A stretch of 32,841 nt of DNA from NCBI GenBank assembly GCA_900544365.1, contig UQVF01000016.1, positions 1 to 32,841 of the forward strand. The letters are read 5' to 3'. This DNA comes from an uncultured Veillonella sp. (GTDB lineage: Bacteria; Bacillota; Negativicutes; Veillonellales; Veillonellaceae). The position numbers and the translations under genes were made by a program. Under the pieces are notes generated by a model. That model ran no database searches, had not been told where the DNA came from, and saw only the letters and a program-made list of their open reading frames with translations. Each line of letters begins with the position of its first letter. Position 1 is the stretch's first letter. Shown one piece after another: positions 15,152-22,722 of this stretch.

Positions 15152-16963
15152 TTATTTTCCTGCTTTTGCTGCTTTCGCACGAGCAGAACGATCCAAGATG
15201 GCTTTACGCATACGAATATTTTCTGGTGTTACTTCTACCAACTCGTCATCGTTGATCCACTCTAAGGCTTGTTCCAAGCTGAAGATACGTGGAGGGGTTA
15301 AACGAACTGCCTCATCAGAGGAGCTAGAACGCATGTTAGTAACATGTTTCTTTTTGTTAGGATTTACGTCCATATCATTTTCACGAGCGTTTTCGCCGAT
15401 AACTTGGCCTGTGTATACTGGCACGTTAGCACCCAAGAATAAAGTACCACGGTCTTGTACAGAGTTCAAACCATATGGTGTAGTTTCACCGTCTTCGAAA
15501 GCTACTAAAGCACCGCGCGTACGGCCTGGGATATCCCCTTTGTATGGAGCATAGCCATGGAATACATGGTTCATGATACCATTACCTTTTGTAGCTGTTA
15601 AGAATTGTGCACGGAACCCAATCAAGCCACGAGCAGGTACTACGAATTCCATACGTAAGTAACCAGCTAATTCAACCATGTTGATTAATTCCGCTTTACG
15701 AACGCCCAAGTTTTCCATAACAGCGCCCATAAATTCTTGTGGTACGTCGATTGTTAAATGCTCCAATGGTTCACATTTTTGACCATTGATCTCTTTGAAA
15801 ATTACACGAGGTTTACCCACTTGTAATTCGTAACCTTCACGGCGCATTGTTTCGATCAATACTGCCAAATGCAATTCGCCACGACCAGATACTTTGAAAG
15901 AGTCTGGAGAATCTGTTTCTTCTACACGCATAGATACGTTTGTTTCTACTTCTTTGAACAAACGGTCACGTAAATGACGGCTTGTTACATAATCCCCTTC
16001 ACGGCCCGCAAATGGAGAGTTGTTAACGGAGAACATCATGGACAATGTTGGCTCGTCGATGGAGATCGTTGGTAGTGCTTCTGGGTTTTCTGCATCCGCC
16101 ACTGTTTCACCGATATTGATATCATCAATACCTACGAAAGCGATGATATCGCCCATACCAGCTTCATTTGTTTCTACACGGTTCAAACCATTGTATCTGT
16201 ACACACGACCAATTTTACCTTTACGAGTGCTTTCACCATTCATCAGCACCACTTGTTGATTTGGTTTCATACGGCCACGAACGATACGGCCTACGGCAAT
16301 TTTACCTACGAAATCATCATAGTCAAGTGTAGTAACCATGAACTGCAATGGACCATCGATATCGCCTTCTGGAGCTGGAATTTCTTTGATCAATACATCA
16401 AATAATGCCGTCATATCTGTGGAATCATCTTCCATGGATGCTTTTGCAATGCCATCACGAGCTGATGCATATACCACTGGGAAGTCCAATTGATCGTCAT
16501 CTGCTTCGAGTTCCATGAACAATTCTAATACTTCATCTTCTACTTCGTGAACACGTTGGTCAGGACGGTCAATTTTGTTGATAACCACGATTGGTTTCAA
16601 ACCTTGTTCCAACGCTTTGCGCAATACGTATTTCGTTTGTGGCATTGGACCTTCGAAAGAGTCAACCAATAACAATACGCCGTCAACCATGTTCAATACA
16701 CGTTCTACTTCACCACCGAAGTCAGCATGGCCTGGTGTGTCCACGATATTGATTTTTACATCGTTATGCATAACTGCTGTATTTTTGGAAAGGATTGTAA
16801 TCCCTCTTTCACGTTCTAAGTCGTTAGAGTCCATTACACGTTCAGCAACTTTTTCATTATCACGGAAAATATGGCTTTGTTTAAGCAATGCGTCTACCAA
16901 CGTTGTTTTACCATGGTCAACGTGGGCGATAATCGCCACATTGCGAAGATTTTCACGAATCAT
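15152..16963 (-). CDS. typA: Ribosome-associated translational GTPase TypA/BipA
   Basis: TypA (BipA) is an EF-G-like GTPase that acts on the ribosome in assembly and stress or cold response. The 603-residue protein has the G1 motif AHVDHGKTT at 14-22, the switch region RERGITI, G3 DTPGHADFGGEV, and G4 NKIDRPDQR, then EF-G-like domains II, III and V and the TypA-specific C-terminal domain (GLNSVQDRGTLFLGANVPVY near 480, VTNMRSSSSDEAVRLTPPR near 530). Length and order are those of the family. It is a single-gene unit with its own promoter (17031-17059) and a bidirectional terminator shared with toxN. It is core genome between two accessory blocks. Confidence 0.97.
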   Translation of the reverse strand: MIRENLRNVAIIAHVDHGKTTLVDALLKQSHIFRDNEKVAERVMDSNDLERERGITILSKNTAVMHNDVKINIVDTPGHADFGGEVERVLNMVDGVLLLVDSFEGPMPQTKYVLRKALEQGLKPIVVINKIDRPDQRVHEVEDEVLELFMELEADDDQLDFPVVYASARDGIAKASMEDDSTDMTALFDVLIKEIPAPEGDIDGPLQFMVTTLDYDDFVGKIAVGRIVRGRMKPNQQVVLMNGESTRKGKIGRVYRYNGLNRVETNEAGMGDIIAFVGIDDINIGETVADAENPEALPTISIDEPTLSMMFSVNNSPFAGREGDYVTSRHLRDRLFKEVETNVSMRVEETDSPDSFKVSGRGELHLAVLIETMRREGYELQVGKPRVIFKEINGQKCEPLEHLTIDVPQEFMGAVMENLGVRKAELINMVELAGYLRMEFVVPARGLIGFRAQFLTATKGNGIMNHVFHGYAPYKGDIPGRTRGALVAFEDGETTPYGLNSVQDRGTLFLGANVPVYTGQVIGENARENDMDVNPNKKKHVTNMRSSSSDEAVRLTPPRIFSLEQALEWINDDELVEVTPENIRMRKAILDRSARAKAAKAGK

Positions 16964-17002
16964 TCTATACTCCTTTATCTACTTAAGTAGGATCTTCCTA
17001 AT

Positions 17003-17059
17003 ATTTGTACAAATCGTACTACGACAGTCTATTATATACTTTATTTTAGGATTTTACAA
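17003..17059 (-). promoter_or_regulatory. typA promoter with palindrome in the leader
   Basis: On the leftward strand TTGTAA (17054-17059) and TATAAT (17031-17036) are separated by 17 bases. Ten to twenty bases downstream of the expected start lies a perfect 12-bp palindrome, ATTTGTACAAAT (17003-17014), a possible operator. Confidence 0.6.
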
Positions 17060-17169
17060 GGAAATAGCTATACTTTCATGACAATATCTCTATAGTAGTC
17101 AAACATTTGTGGCAATGCATTCCCTCACAATATGACAGCCCCTCCAACTTTTTCTCTCCGAGAATAAAT

Positions 17170-18225
17170 CTATTTATTTAGCCACTTTTTTACATAAAAG
17201 GTCGCTCTTCCTTTGCCATGTCTTTCAATGTACTCTTCCTCAGTCAATTGCTTAAGCATATTTTCGATTGTAGCCTTTCCTACACTTGGAACTAATTCCA
17301 TCATATCGCTTTTAGTAAATTTACCTAATTTCCTATCAATTGCATTTCTAACAAGTTCAATTGTCGGCACTTTTTCATCTACATAATCAACCCTTTCCTC
17401 AAAATCAATATAAGCAGCTAATATTGTTCTAAGAATATATTTTATAAATGGCACAGGATTTTCTTTATTTTCATGCCAACCTATCCCACTTTTTTCTAGA
17501 GCCATATAATAACTGTCTTTATTTTTTTCGATCTTACTTTCTAAGCTGATGTATTTCCCAATTACATATCCTTGTCTGTATAGCAAGAGGGTTGTTAATA
17601 AACGACTCATTCTCCCATTTCCATCATTGAAAGGATGAATACAAAGAAAATCATGAATAAAAATTGGAATTAAAAGCAACGAATCCACATCTTTTTTGTC
17701 AAAAGCTATATTCAATTCATTACAAATTTGCTCAATTGCTCCTGGTGTTTCATATGGAGATAATGGCTTAAACCTTTCGATAGTATTACCCTCTTTATCT
17801 TTTTCCACAATAGAATTCTGCGTATTTTTATATCGACCACCAATTCCTTTTTCACTATACTTAAATAGTTCTTTATGAAGTTGCAAAATATAGTTACTGT
17901 TGATTGGAATATATTCATAACTTTCATGAATCGTATTTAGTACATCTCTATATCCAAGAATTTCTTCTTCATCCCTATTTCTTGGAGTTGTTTTTTGATT
18001 CATTAACTCTTTTATTCTGACTGTTGTAGTAACAATTCCCTCTATTTTATTAGAATCTTCTACACTCTGAATTTTAGCAATCTCTACTAATTTATCTAAA
18101 ACAGCAGGTTTGCGTGTCAAAAAAAGTTCTTGTTTTCCTTTGTGTTCATGAATTTGTGAAAGAAGATTTATAATTTCACTATCCCACTTACTTCTTGCTA
18201 GATTTTCATAACTAAAAAATCTCAT
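17170..18225 (-). CDS. Fic family protein (class II, self-inhibited AMP-transferase type)
   Basis: Fic enzymes transfer AMP (or another phosphate compound) from a nucleotide to a target protein hydroxyl. The 351-residue protein has the intact core motif HPFNDGNGRMSR (His197 catalytic) and, in the N-terminal region, SNKIEG at 58-63, the inhibitory-helix motif (S/T)xxxE(G/N) with Glu62; this makes it a class II, self-inhibited Fic. The C-terminal 80 residues (VRNAIDRKLGKFTKSDMMEL, VGKATIENMLKQLTEEEY) look like a winged helix, so it could regulate its own gene. The ATG follows AGGAGG. It is AT-rich and stands alone next to the immunity island, probably acquired. The promoter region has repeats that include the bases just before the start. 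Confidence 0.92.
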   Translation of the reverse strand: MRFFSYENLARSKWDSEIINLLSQIHEHKGKQELFLTRKPAVLDKLVEIAKIQSVEDSNKIEGIVTTTVRIKELMNQKTTPRNRDEEEILGYRDVLNTIHESYEYIPINSNYILQLHKELFKYSEKGIGGRYKNTQNSIVEKDKEGNTIERFKPLSPYETPGAIEQICNELNIAFDKKDVDSLLLIPIFIHDFLCIHPFNDGNGRMSRLLTTLLLYRQGYVIGKYISLESKIEKNKDSYYMALEKSGIGWHENKENPVPFIKYILRTILAAYIDFEERVDYVDEKVPTIELVRNAIDRKLGKFTKSDMMELVPSVGKATIENMLKQLTEEEYIERHGKGRATFYVKKWLNK

Positions 18226-18296
18226 TCGCCTACCTCCTTTTTATTTCACCTAATTATATCATATTTTTAGGCGATTAATAAGAGCTTAGGCGATTA
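18224..18296 (-). promoter_or_regulatory. fic promoter and repeat operator
   Basis: A TATAAT -10 lies at 18253-18258 (leftward). TTAGGCGATTA occurs exactly twice, at 18267-18277 and 18286-18296, 19 bases apart, covering the spacer and -35 area. A third, inverted copy of the core (ATTCGCCTA, 18224-18232) lies between the ribosome site and the start codon. This is the layout of a repressor operator; the Fic protein's own winged helix is a candidate binder. Confidence 0.6.
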
Positions 18297-18454
18297 TTTA
18301 TACTTACCCAGATTATAAAAAAATGAGACAACATACCATCGTTATTTACTATTAACATTATTTCATCAACCTTATTTAACAAAGCGGCTATTGAAATCTA
18401 TATTTTTTAAGGAAGTTTTCATCTCGTTTCTTTTATCTAGAGTTCTATTTCACG

Positions 18455-19684
18455 CTACTTTACAACACTACATCCCCAGCCATCATATTCTCCGTCGAAT
18501 TCTTCGGCTAGATCCATAAGATACCAGACAATTTCATCGATATTCTCAAAATCATCTTCCCTGCCAATGACAAGTTCATATGGATATTCCTTATCTATAT
18601 CTTCATTGTCGGTCAGATTTTCTGATGAAAGTTTTATAAAACCGTCTTCCATTACTTTGACTAAAAAGGCTTCTCCATTTTCTTCTGTTGTAAAGTGTAG
18701 GCAATGTTCGAGTACTCTCGGCACCATACTATCACCATCACTTTTAATATTCTCAATAAGCCTCATATTCATAATGCTTTGATATTCATATCTGTCAGGG
18801 TACAGTGCCTGGAAATACAGTTCCCAGTCCTCATCTTCAAATACTGCCAATGTATAAGCATAGTCAGGGAAGTTTTCTGACATCATCACAGAAATTTCAT
18901 CGTAGTATCCCAACTCATTCTTAACATACGCAAAAATATGTGCCCGTTCATCGCATTTCACAACGCCTACTAACATATCTCCATGTTGTTCAACAATCTC
19001 TTCTACAGCGGCTTCTATAGAATATACATATTCCCCGTCTTCTCTTGTAGGAAACCCGTTGTCATTAGCATTCTTATATAATATTTGTAAATGTAATCTG
19101 TTAGGGTAGTTTGCAGTATATTCAAAATCCCTAAGAGCTAAATTGGTTCGAATCACAGCCGGCAAGTCATAAGCAAATGCATTGCATAGATAAACACCCC
19201 AGTCTTCATCAATTTCGGCCATTTCTTGATCAATTACTTTCTCCGTAACCACATTTGCTCTTTTTTCTATTTCTTCTTGACACTCTTTTACCACTAACAA
19301 TGCATCCTTATCCTCAGGATCTAACTCCGCCCAGCGCAAGGCATAAGGAATCGCTTTTTCTTCCTCGTGAGTCAAATATTGATAGGCATATGCCATGCGC
19401 ATATTCCATTCAGCTTTATCTTTTCCCTCTTCTCTAACTGAATGTAAAATATCTATCGATTTTAATAAAAATTTATCGCCAATAAAACTAGGTGTTCCTT
19501 TATCATCATTGCCAACAATCGCAAAGTTTTGATACGCACGAGCAAGCTGATACCATACTTGGTAATCCCGTTCTTCCATAGGGATGCTTTCCAATGCTGT
19601 CATACATTCCGTATATGTATCTTCATCTGTAAGCTTTTCTATATACGCAAAAAATTCTTCGCGATTTTCTGAGTTCCATTTCAT
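18455..19684 (-). CDS. TPR-DUF695-RraB fusion protein, immunity type
   Basis: A 409-residue acidic protein with three parts. Residues 1-150 are helical repeats of tetratricopeptide type (YQVWYQLARAYQNFA, AEWNMRMAYAYQYL, ALRWAELDPEDKDALL). Residues about 160-290 match DUF695 (WGVYLCNAF, YPNRLHLQILYKN, GFPTREDGEYVYSIEAAVE). Residues about 315-409 resemble the RNase E inhibitor RraB fold, ending in the typical EEFDGEYDGWGCSV. DUF695/RraB proteins are often found as immunity genes beside polymorphic toxins; whether this one acts on an RNase is not known. The ATG is behind GGAGGT. It is the last gene of a leftward run with the Imm17-like gene (18 bases upstream). Confidence 0.8.
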   Translation of the reverse strand: MKWNSENREEFFAYIEKLTDEDTYTECMTALESIPMEERDYQVWYQLARAYQNFAIVGNDDKGTPSFIGDKFLLKSIDILHSVREEGKDKAEWNMRMAYAYQYLTHEEEKAIPYALRWAELDPEDKDALLVVKECQEEIEKRANVVTEKVIDQEMAEIDEDWGVYLCNAFAYDLPAVIRTNLALRDFEYTANYPNRLHLQILYKNANDNGFPTREDGEYVYSIEAAVEEIVEQHGDMLVGVVKCDERAHIFAYVKNELGYYDEISVMMSENFPDYAYTLAVFEDEDWELYFQALYPDRYEYQSIMNMRLIENIKSDGDSMVPRVLEHCLHFTTEENGEAFLVKVMEDGFIKLSSENLTDNEDIDKEYPYELVIGREDDFENIDEIVWYLMDLAEEFDGEYDGWGCSVVK

Positions 19685-19702
19685 ATTACATTACCTCCAC
19701 TT

Positions 19703-19948
19703 TTATCGTTTATCTAACATTAAAAATACAACACCGCAAGTTACAAGCAATAATCCACATATTCCTATAAAAACTCTATATCCTTTCTCACCCCACACTT
19801 CAAAAATAAATGCGTGTTTTGCCTTATCTCCGACTGTAGCTTCATATACCCATTTCCAATCTCGTACAGCACCGATTAAAAATAGTAATCCACCTGCTAT
19901 CAGCACATACTGGTAATGTGCTGTTAACCATTCAAATATTCCATCCAT
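19703..19948 (-). CDS. Imm17-like small membrane immunity protein
   Basis: An 81-residue protein with two hydrophobic segments: QYVLIAGGLLFLIGAVRDW near residues 12-30 and YRVFIGICGLLLVTCGVVFL near 57-76, with a soluble loop between. The pattern (first helix, GAxxxWxW, loop, GxxGYRxFxGxxG, second helix) fits immunity protein 17 (Imm17), a family of small membrane immunity proteins in polymorphic-toxin loci. Its partner toxin is not in the window. The ribosome site is GAGGAAG, about 13 bases before ATG, a little far. It is 18 bases upstream of the DUF695 gene, with which it is probably co-transcribed. Confidence 0.7.
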   Translation of the reverse strand: MDGIFEWLTAHYQYVLIAGGLLFLIGAVRDWKWVYEATVGDKAKHAFIFEVWGEKGYRVFIGICGLLLVTCGVVFLMLDKR

Positions 19949-20077
19949 ATCGTTTATCCACTTCCTCTATCAGACATTTCTCTAATGATTTCTCCTTTTC
20001 ACACGCTAACGATTTTTCACTCAAGCACCATGCTCTCAACTTTTTAGAAGATTACTTTTTCTTTTTTAGCGCCGATT

Positions 20078-20617
20078 CTAAAAGCCCTCGTATTCTCCTT
20101 CAAATACAAACTTTTCGGGATGAGACTTGATGTAGTTTAGTTCGTTTTCTTCACCTTCATAATCATAAACGAAATCATCGGCTTCATCTAAAATCTTAAA
20201 AAATTCCTCTCCGTATTTTTCTTCCAATATTTCTAGCATATGGTATCTTTCTTCTCTACCAAAAGATATTGTCCCACCACAATAGTCTACAACTTTTTGA
20301 AAATTACCTGCATATTCGTTCATCCCAAAATGTTTGAAACCTTTTATTGCATCTTCCCAAACTATCCCTGTAGAATTATCTAAAAACTGGTGATGACCTC
20401 CATTACTTACTTCTGCAAAATACCAAGTAATGGCTAATAAATATCTTTGCTCTAAAGTGAAAGTCTGCGCTGATTGAATATACTCATCATATCCATCATA
20501 AATATTAATTGTTTCCCACATTGGCTCAACAACATCAAAATAAGAGTTTTCATCTAAACTTTTAATATTTTCTATGGTAATCTTTGCGTATGTTAATTTC
20601 TTTTCTGTTTCACCCAT
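20078..20617 (-). CDS. DUF4375 (DMP19-like) domain protein
   Basis: A 179-residue acidic protein. The central block FTLEQRYLLAITWYFAEVSN followed by GGHHQFLDNSTG (residues about 52-84) is the DUF4375 signature. One member, Neisseria DMP19, is a DNA mimic that sequesters a repressor; many others are immunity-island genes of unknown function. The strongly acidic C-terminal part (EEFFKILDEADDFVYDYEGE) fits a mimic or immunity type. The ATG follows GAGGAG. It is in the leftward series of immunity-type genes, about 130 bases upstream of the Imm17-like gene. Domain call fair to good; function unknown. Confidence 0.75.
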   Translation of the reverse strand: MGETEKKLTYAKITIENIKSLDENSYFDVVEPMWETINIYDGYDEYIQSAQTFTLEQRYLLAITWYFAEVSNGGHHQFLDNSTGIVWEDAIKGFKHFGMNEYAGNFQKVVDYCGGTISFGREERYHMLEILEEKYGEEFFKILDEADDFVYDYEGEENELNYIKSHPEKFVFEGEYEGF

Positions 20618-20720
20618 TTCAGTTGTCTCCTCTATATTTTCATTTTCTTAATTGATATATTCAAAATATTTTTCTGTTAAAATAGGAGGTTTAATATTTT
20701 ACCTTTCGTAATTAATAAAC

Positions 20721-21356
20721 TTATGCAAGTTCTAAGTCACAGATAACTCTTTTGGTATTCAGTTCGTCTATAGCAGTAATTTTTATATAATCAAATCCAT
20801 TCCTCTTCACTTCTTCAAAAGAAATTTTTTCTCCGTTAATAGTTTCTGTAAGGTCATCTTCATCAAATTCAAAATCTTCTTTCTCATCATCAAAATTAAT
20901 GTTATAGGCAAAATCTATTTCAATTTTAGAGTTTGGAATTTCTAATTTAGAAAGTGGACGTTTTTTGATATCTTCTAAATTTATCTCATCACAGAACATA
21001 GGGTTGTATCCATATTTAGCTCCATCATAGAGTAAAATTTCTTTTCCTGTATGTATACATTTTGCTACTATCATACAAGGATCGCTAATCTCATTTTTCT
21101 CATCATACATACCACAAATCATATATTCTTCAAAAAGTGAACCCAAAAAATAAATTTCATACAGTTCGTTAGTATCTCCACTTTCTAAGTTGTTGCAAAT
21201 ACTAATACTTGTAAATGTATCATCTATATTTATTGTATTGTAATTTTCTTCTTTAATATAAGTTGGTACTCTCACTTTGTTTACTCTCTTAATTATTATA
21301 TCCTTATTCGATATGTCATCATTTCTACAGGATATTTCAAATGTCCAAGACCTCAT
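20721..21356 (-). CDS. Hypothetical protein, immunity-island type
   Basis: A 211-residue acidic protein that I do not recognise. It looks soluble: no signal peptide or membrane segment, mostly predicted beta-rich N-terminal half (WTFEISCRNDD, KVRVPTYI) and an acidic C-terminal half (NFDDEKEDFEFDEDDL). The ATG is behind AAGGAAAC. It leads the leftward cluster of immunity-like genes, and divergent to it are the rightward promoter and genes of the GNAT pair. Size, acidity, AT-rich codons and neighbours suggest an immunity or toxin-neutralising role, which is inference from context only. Confidence 0.6.
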   Translation of the reverse strand: MRSWTFEISCRNDDISNKDIIIKRVNKVRVPTYIKEENYNTINIDDTFTSISICNNLESGDTNELYEIYFLGSLFEEYMICGMYDEKNEISDPCMIVAKCIHTGKEILLYDGAKYGYNPMFCDEINLEDIKKRPLSKLEIPNSKIEIDFAYNINFDDEKEDFEFDEDDLTETINGEKISFEEVKRNGFDYIKITAIDELNTKRVICDLELA

Positions 21357-21628
21357 ATGTTTCCTTATCTAGCCTCATGACTAAATCGTATATCTACCAT
21401 AACTAATTGTCAAGCGATATTCGCTATTGTATCCTTACTATAAATTATGCATTCGTTATAGTTATAGCATACCTTTTTAATTATTCTGCTCCATTATAGG
21501 TACGCTACTACTAGTTTTTTCTTAACTGTATTTAAGTATCATAGTAATCACTACCCAATAACAGTTAATTCTCTCATTATACATTATTGCAACATATGGA
21601 AGATTATAACATTTTAGATTTTTAACAT

Positions 21629-21658
21629 ATTGACGATTTATCCTGTCAATCATATAAT
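21629..21658 (+). promoter_or_regulatory. Promoter with palindromic operator for the GNAT gene pair
   Basis: TTGACG (21630-21635) and TATAAT (21653-21658) with a 17-base spacer form a near-consensus promoter. A perfect inverted repeat, ATTGAC-N10-GTCAAT (21629-21650), covers the -35 and spacer, as expected for auto-repression of a toxin-antitoxin-like pair. The rest of the 387-bp gap 21,357-21,743 is AT-rich with no gene that I can see. Confidence 0.75.
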
Positions 21659-21743
21659 TAAATTAACAAATTAGTGTGGATTCCCATTTTTATCAACTCA
21701 TTTCAAATACAATTAAGTATAAAAAATATTAGGAGGTGTTAAT

Positions 21744-21920
21744 ATGGCTACTTCAAGTATCACTCACAACTTCGTTGTATCTACCCCAGATAATGTAGAA
21801 CGTTTTGTTACAGCTTTAGATAAGGCTGAACAGGATCGTATACCAAACCAAGTACTTCCCGGACGACAATTAACTGATTCTAAAGAAATCTTAACTTTAA
21901 TGTCAAAAAGGAGAAAGTAA
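21744..21920 (+). CDS. Small partner protein of GNAT acetyltransferase (antitoxin-like)
   Basis: A 58-residue protein read from ATG 21744 behind AGGAGGTG. It starts MATSSITHNFVVSTPDNVER and ends ILTLMSKRRK. Small proteins with the same plan (SSIT-NF-V, a middle helix, a D/KEIL-LM-KR tail) are often encoded just before a GNAT-type protein in Firmicutes. The stop is one base from the next start, so the two are coupled. The palindromic operator in the promoter and the pairing suggest an antitoxin with a GNAT toxin. The protein has no obvious ribbon-helix-helix, so whether it binds DNA alone is open. Confidence 0.75.
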   Translation: MATSSITHNFVVSTPDNVERFVTALDKAEQDRIPNQVLPGRQLTDSKEILTLMSKRRK

Positions 21921-21921
21921 T

Positions 21922-22530
21922 ATGTCTGATAAATATTTTAGTATCAACATCCGTGTATACTTAGATAAGGAAGAGCCGACATATATCGGAGAGGAAAATC
22001 TTTATGACTTACTCTCCGATTTTTCTTGCCCTAAAAATCCCGATGTAGAGCACTTTTTATTACATAATGCTATTGAGTTTACAAAAAAGGATCAATCTAT
22101 CACTTATCTTGTATTTGATTCAGAAGATGCTTCATTAGTTGGATATTATTCCATCGCTATTAAACCACTTTCCATTCAAGCTGAAAACATTAGCAAAAGA
22201 ACAGCACATAAACTATCTCGTGTCAGCATTCTTGATAAATCTATACAATCTTATACAACAGCAGCATATCTAATTGCACAATTAGGGAAGAATCATGCTC
22301 TTCCTAAAGAAAAACAAATCCCTGGAAATATTCTTTTAGGTTTTGCCCTTGAAAGTATATCAAAACTAAAATATTCTGTAGGCGGTGTTATGGAATTTCT
22401 TGAATGTGAAGACAATGAATTTCTTCTAAACTTCTATACACAAAATCATTTCAAACCATTTAATACTCGTGTTACAAGCTCCTATGATAACAAGCCCCAT
22501 ACACTACATCAACTTTTAAAATTTATATAA
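21922..22530 (+). CDS. GNAT-family acetyltransferase-like protein, possible toxin
   Basis: A 202-residue protein with GNAT features: a beta strand with YLVFDSEDASLVGYYSIAI (residues about 60-78), a degenerate acetyl-CoA loop KEKQIPGNILLGFALESI (about 131-148; the usual (Q/R)xxGx(G/A) reads QIPGNI), and a C-terminal FYTQNHFKPF that resembles the family's final strand. It is coupled to the small upstream gene (TAA-T-ATG). GNAT proteins of TacT or AtaT type inactivate aminoacyl-tRNA, and this gene pair resembles such a toxin-antitoxin module, but the match is by layout, not by named family. An intrinsic terminator lies directly after it. Confidence 0.72.
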   Translation: MSDKYFSINIRVYLDKEEPTYIGEENLYDLLSDFSCPKNPDVEHFLLHNAIEFTKKDQSITYLVFDSEDASLVGYYSIAIKPLSIQAENISKRTAHKLSRVSILDKSIQSYTTAAYLIAQLGKNHALPKEKQIPGNILLGFALESISKLKYSVGGVMEFLECEDNEFLLNFYTQNHFKPFNTRVTSSYDNKPHTLHQLLKFI

Positions 22531-22538
22531 TTTGCAAT

Positions 22539-22590
22539 AAAAAGCGACAGAACCCTGAAATACAATATGTAGATCAGTCTGTCGCTTTTT
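22539..22590 (+). terminator. Intrinsic terminator of the GNAT operon
   Basis: A perfect 13-bp stem AAAAAGCGACAGA (22539-22551) with TCTGTCGCTTTTT (22578-22590). The 26-nt loop is long. The T-run follows on the rightward strand; the A-run gives one on the leftward strand too. Confidence 0.85.
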
Positions 22591-22651
22591 CTATTTCTTC
22601 AAACACGGCGCCTGCTAAGATGATCAAAACTGCTATAGCTCCCCAAGACAT
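22574..22651 (-). CDS. Possible 25-residue hydrophobic peptide
   Basis: On the leftward strand an ATG at 22651, with AAAGG 6 bases before it, opens a 25-residue reading frame starting MSWGAIAVLIILAGAVF, a clean membrane helix, then an acidic tail EEIEKATD. Its end lies inside the terminator arm of the GNAT operon. Size and composition fit small membrane peptides such as type I toxins, but no antisense RNA was identified, and short frames occur by chance. Treat as a candidate only. Confidence 0.3.
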   Translation of the reverse strand: MSWGAIAVLIILAGAVFEEIEKATD

Positions 22652-22722
22652 ATGCAACCTTTTTTATAACTTATTCATTTATCATAATTGTTGCAGCACC
22701 AACTTCAAATTTTTACAACATT

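Noticed and set aside
16575..17081. Rightward 168-codon frame opposite typA
   Set aside because: Antisense to a secure GTPase gene; no start signal and shadow-like composition.
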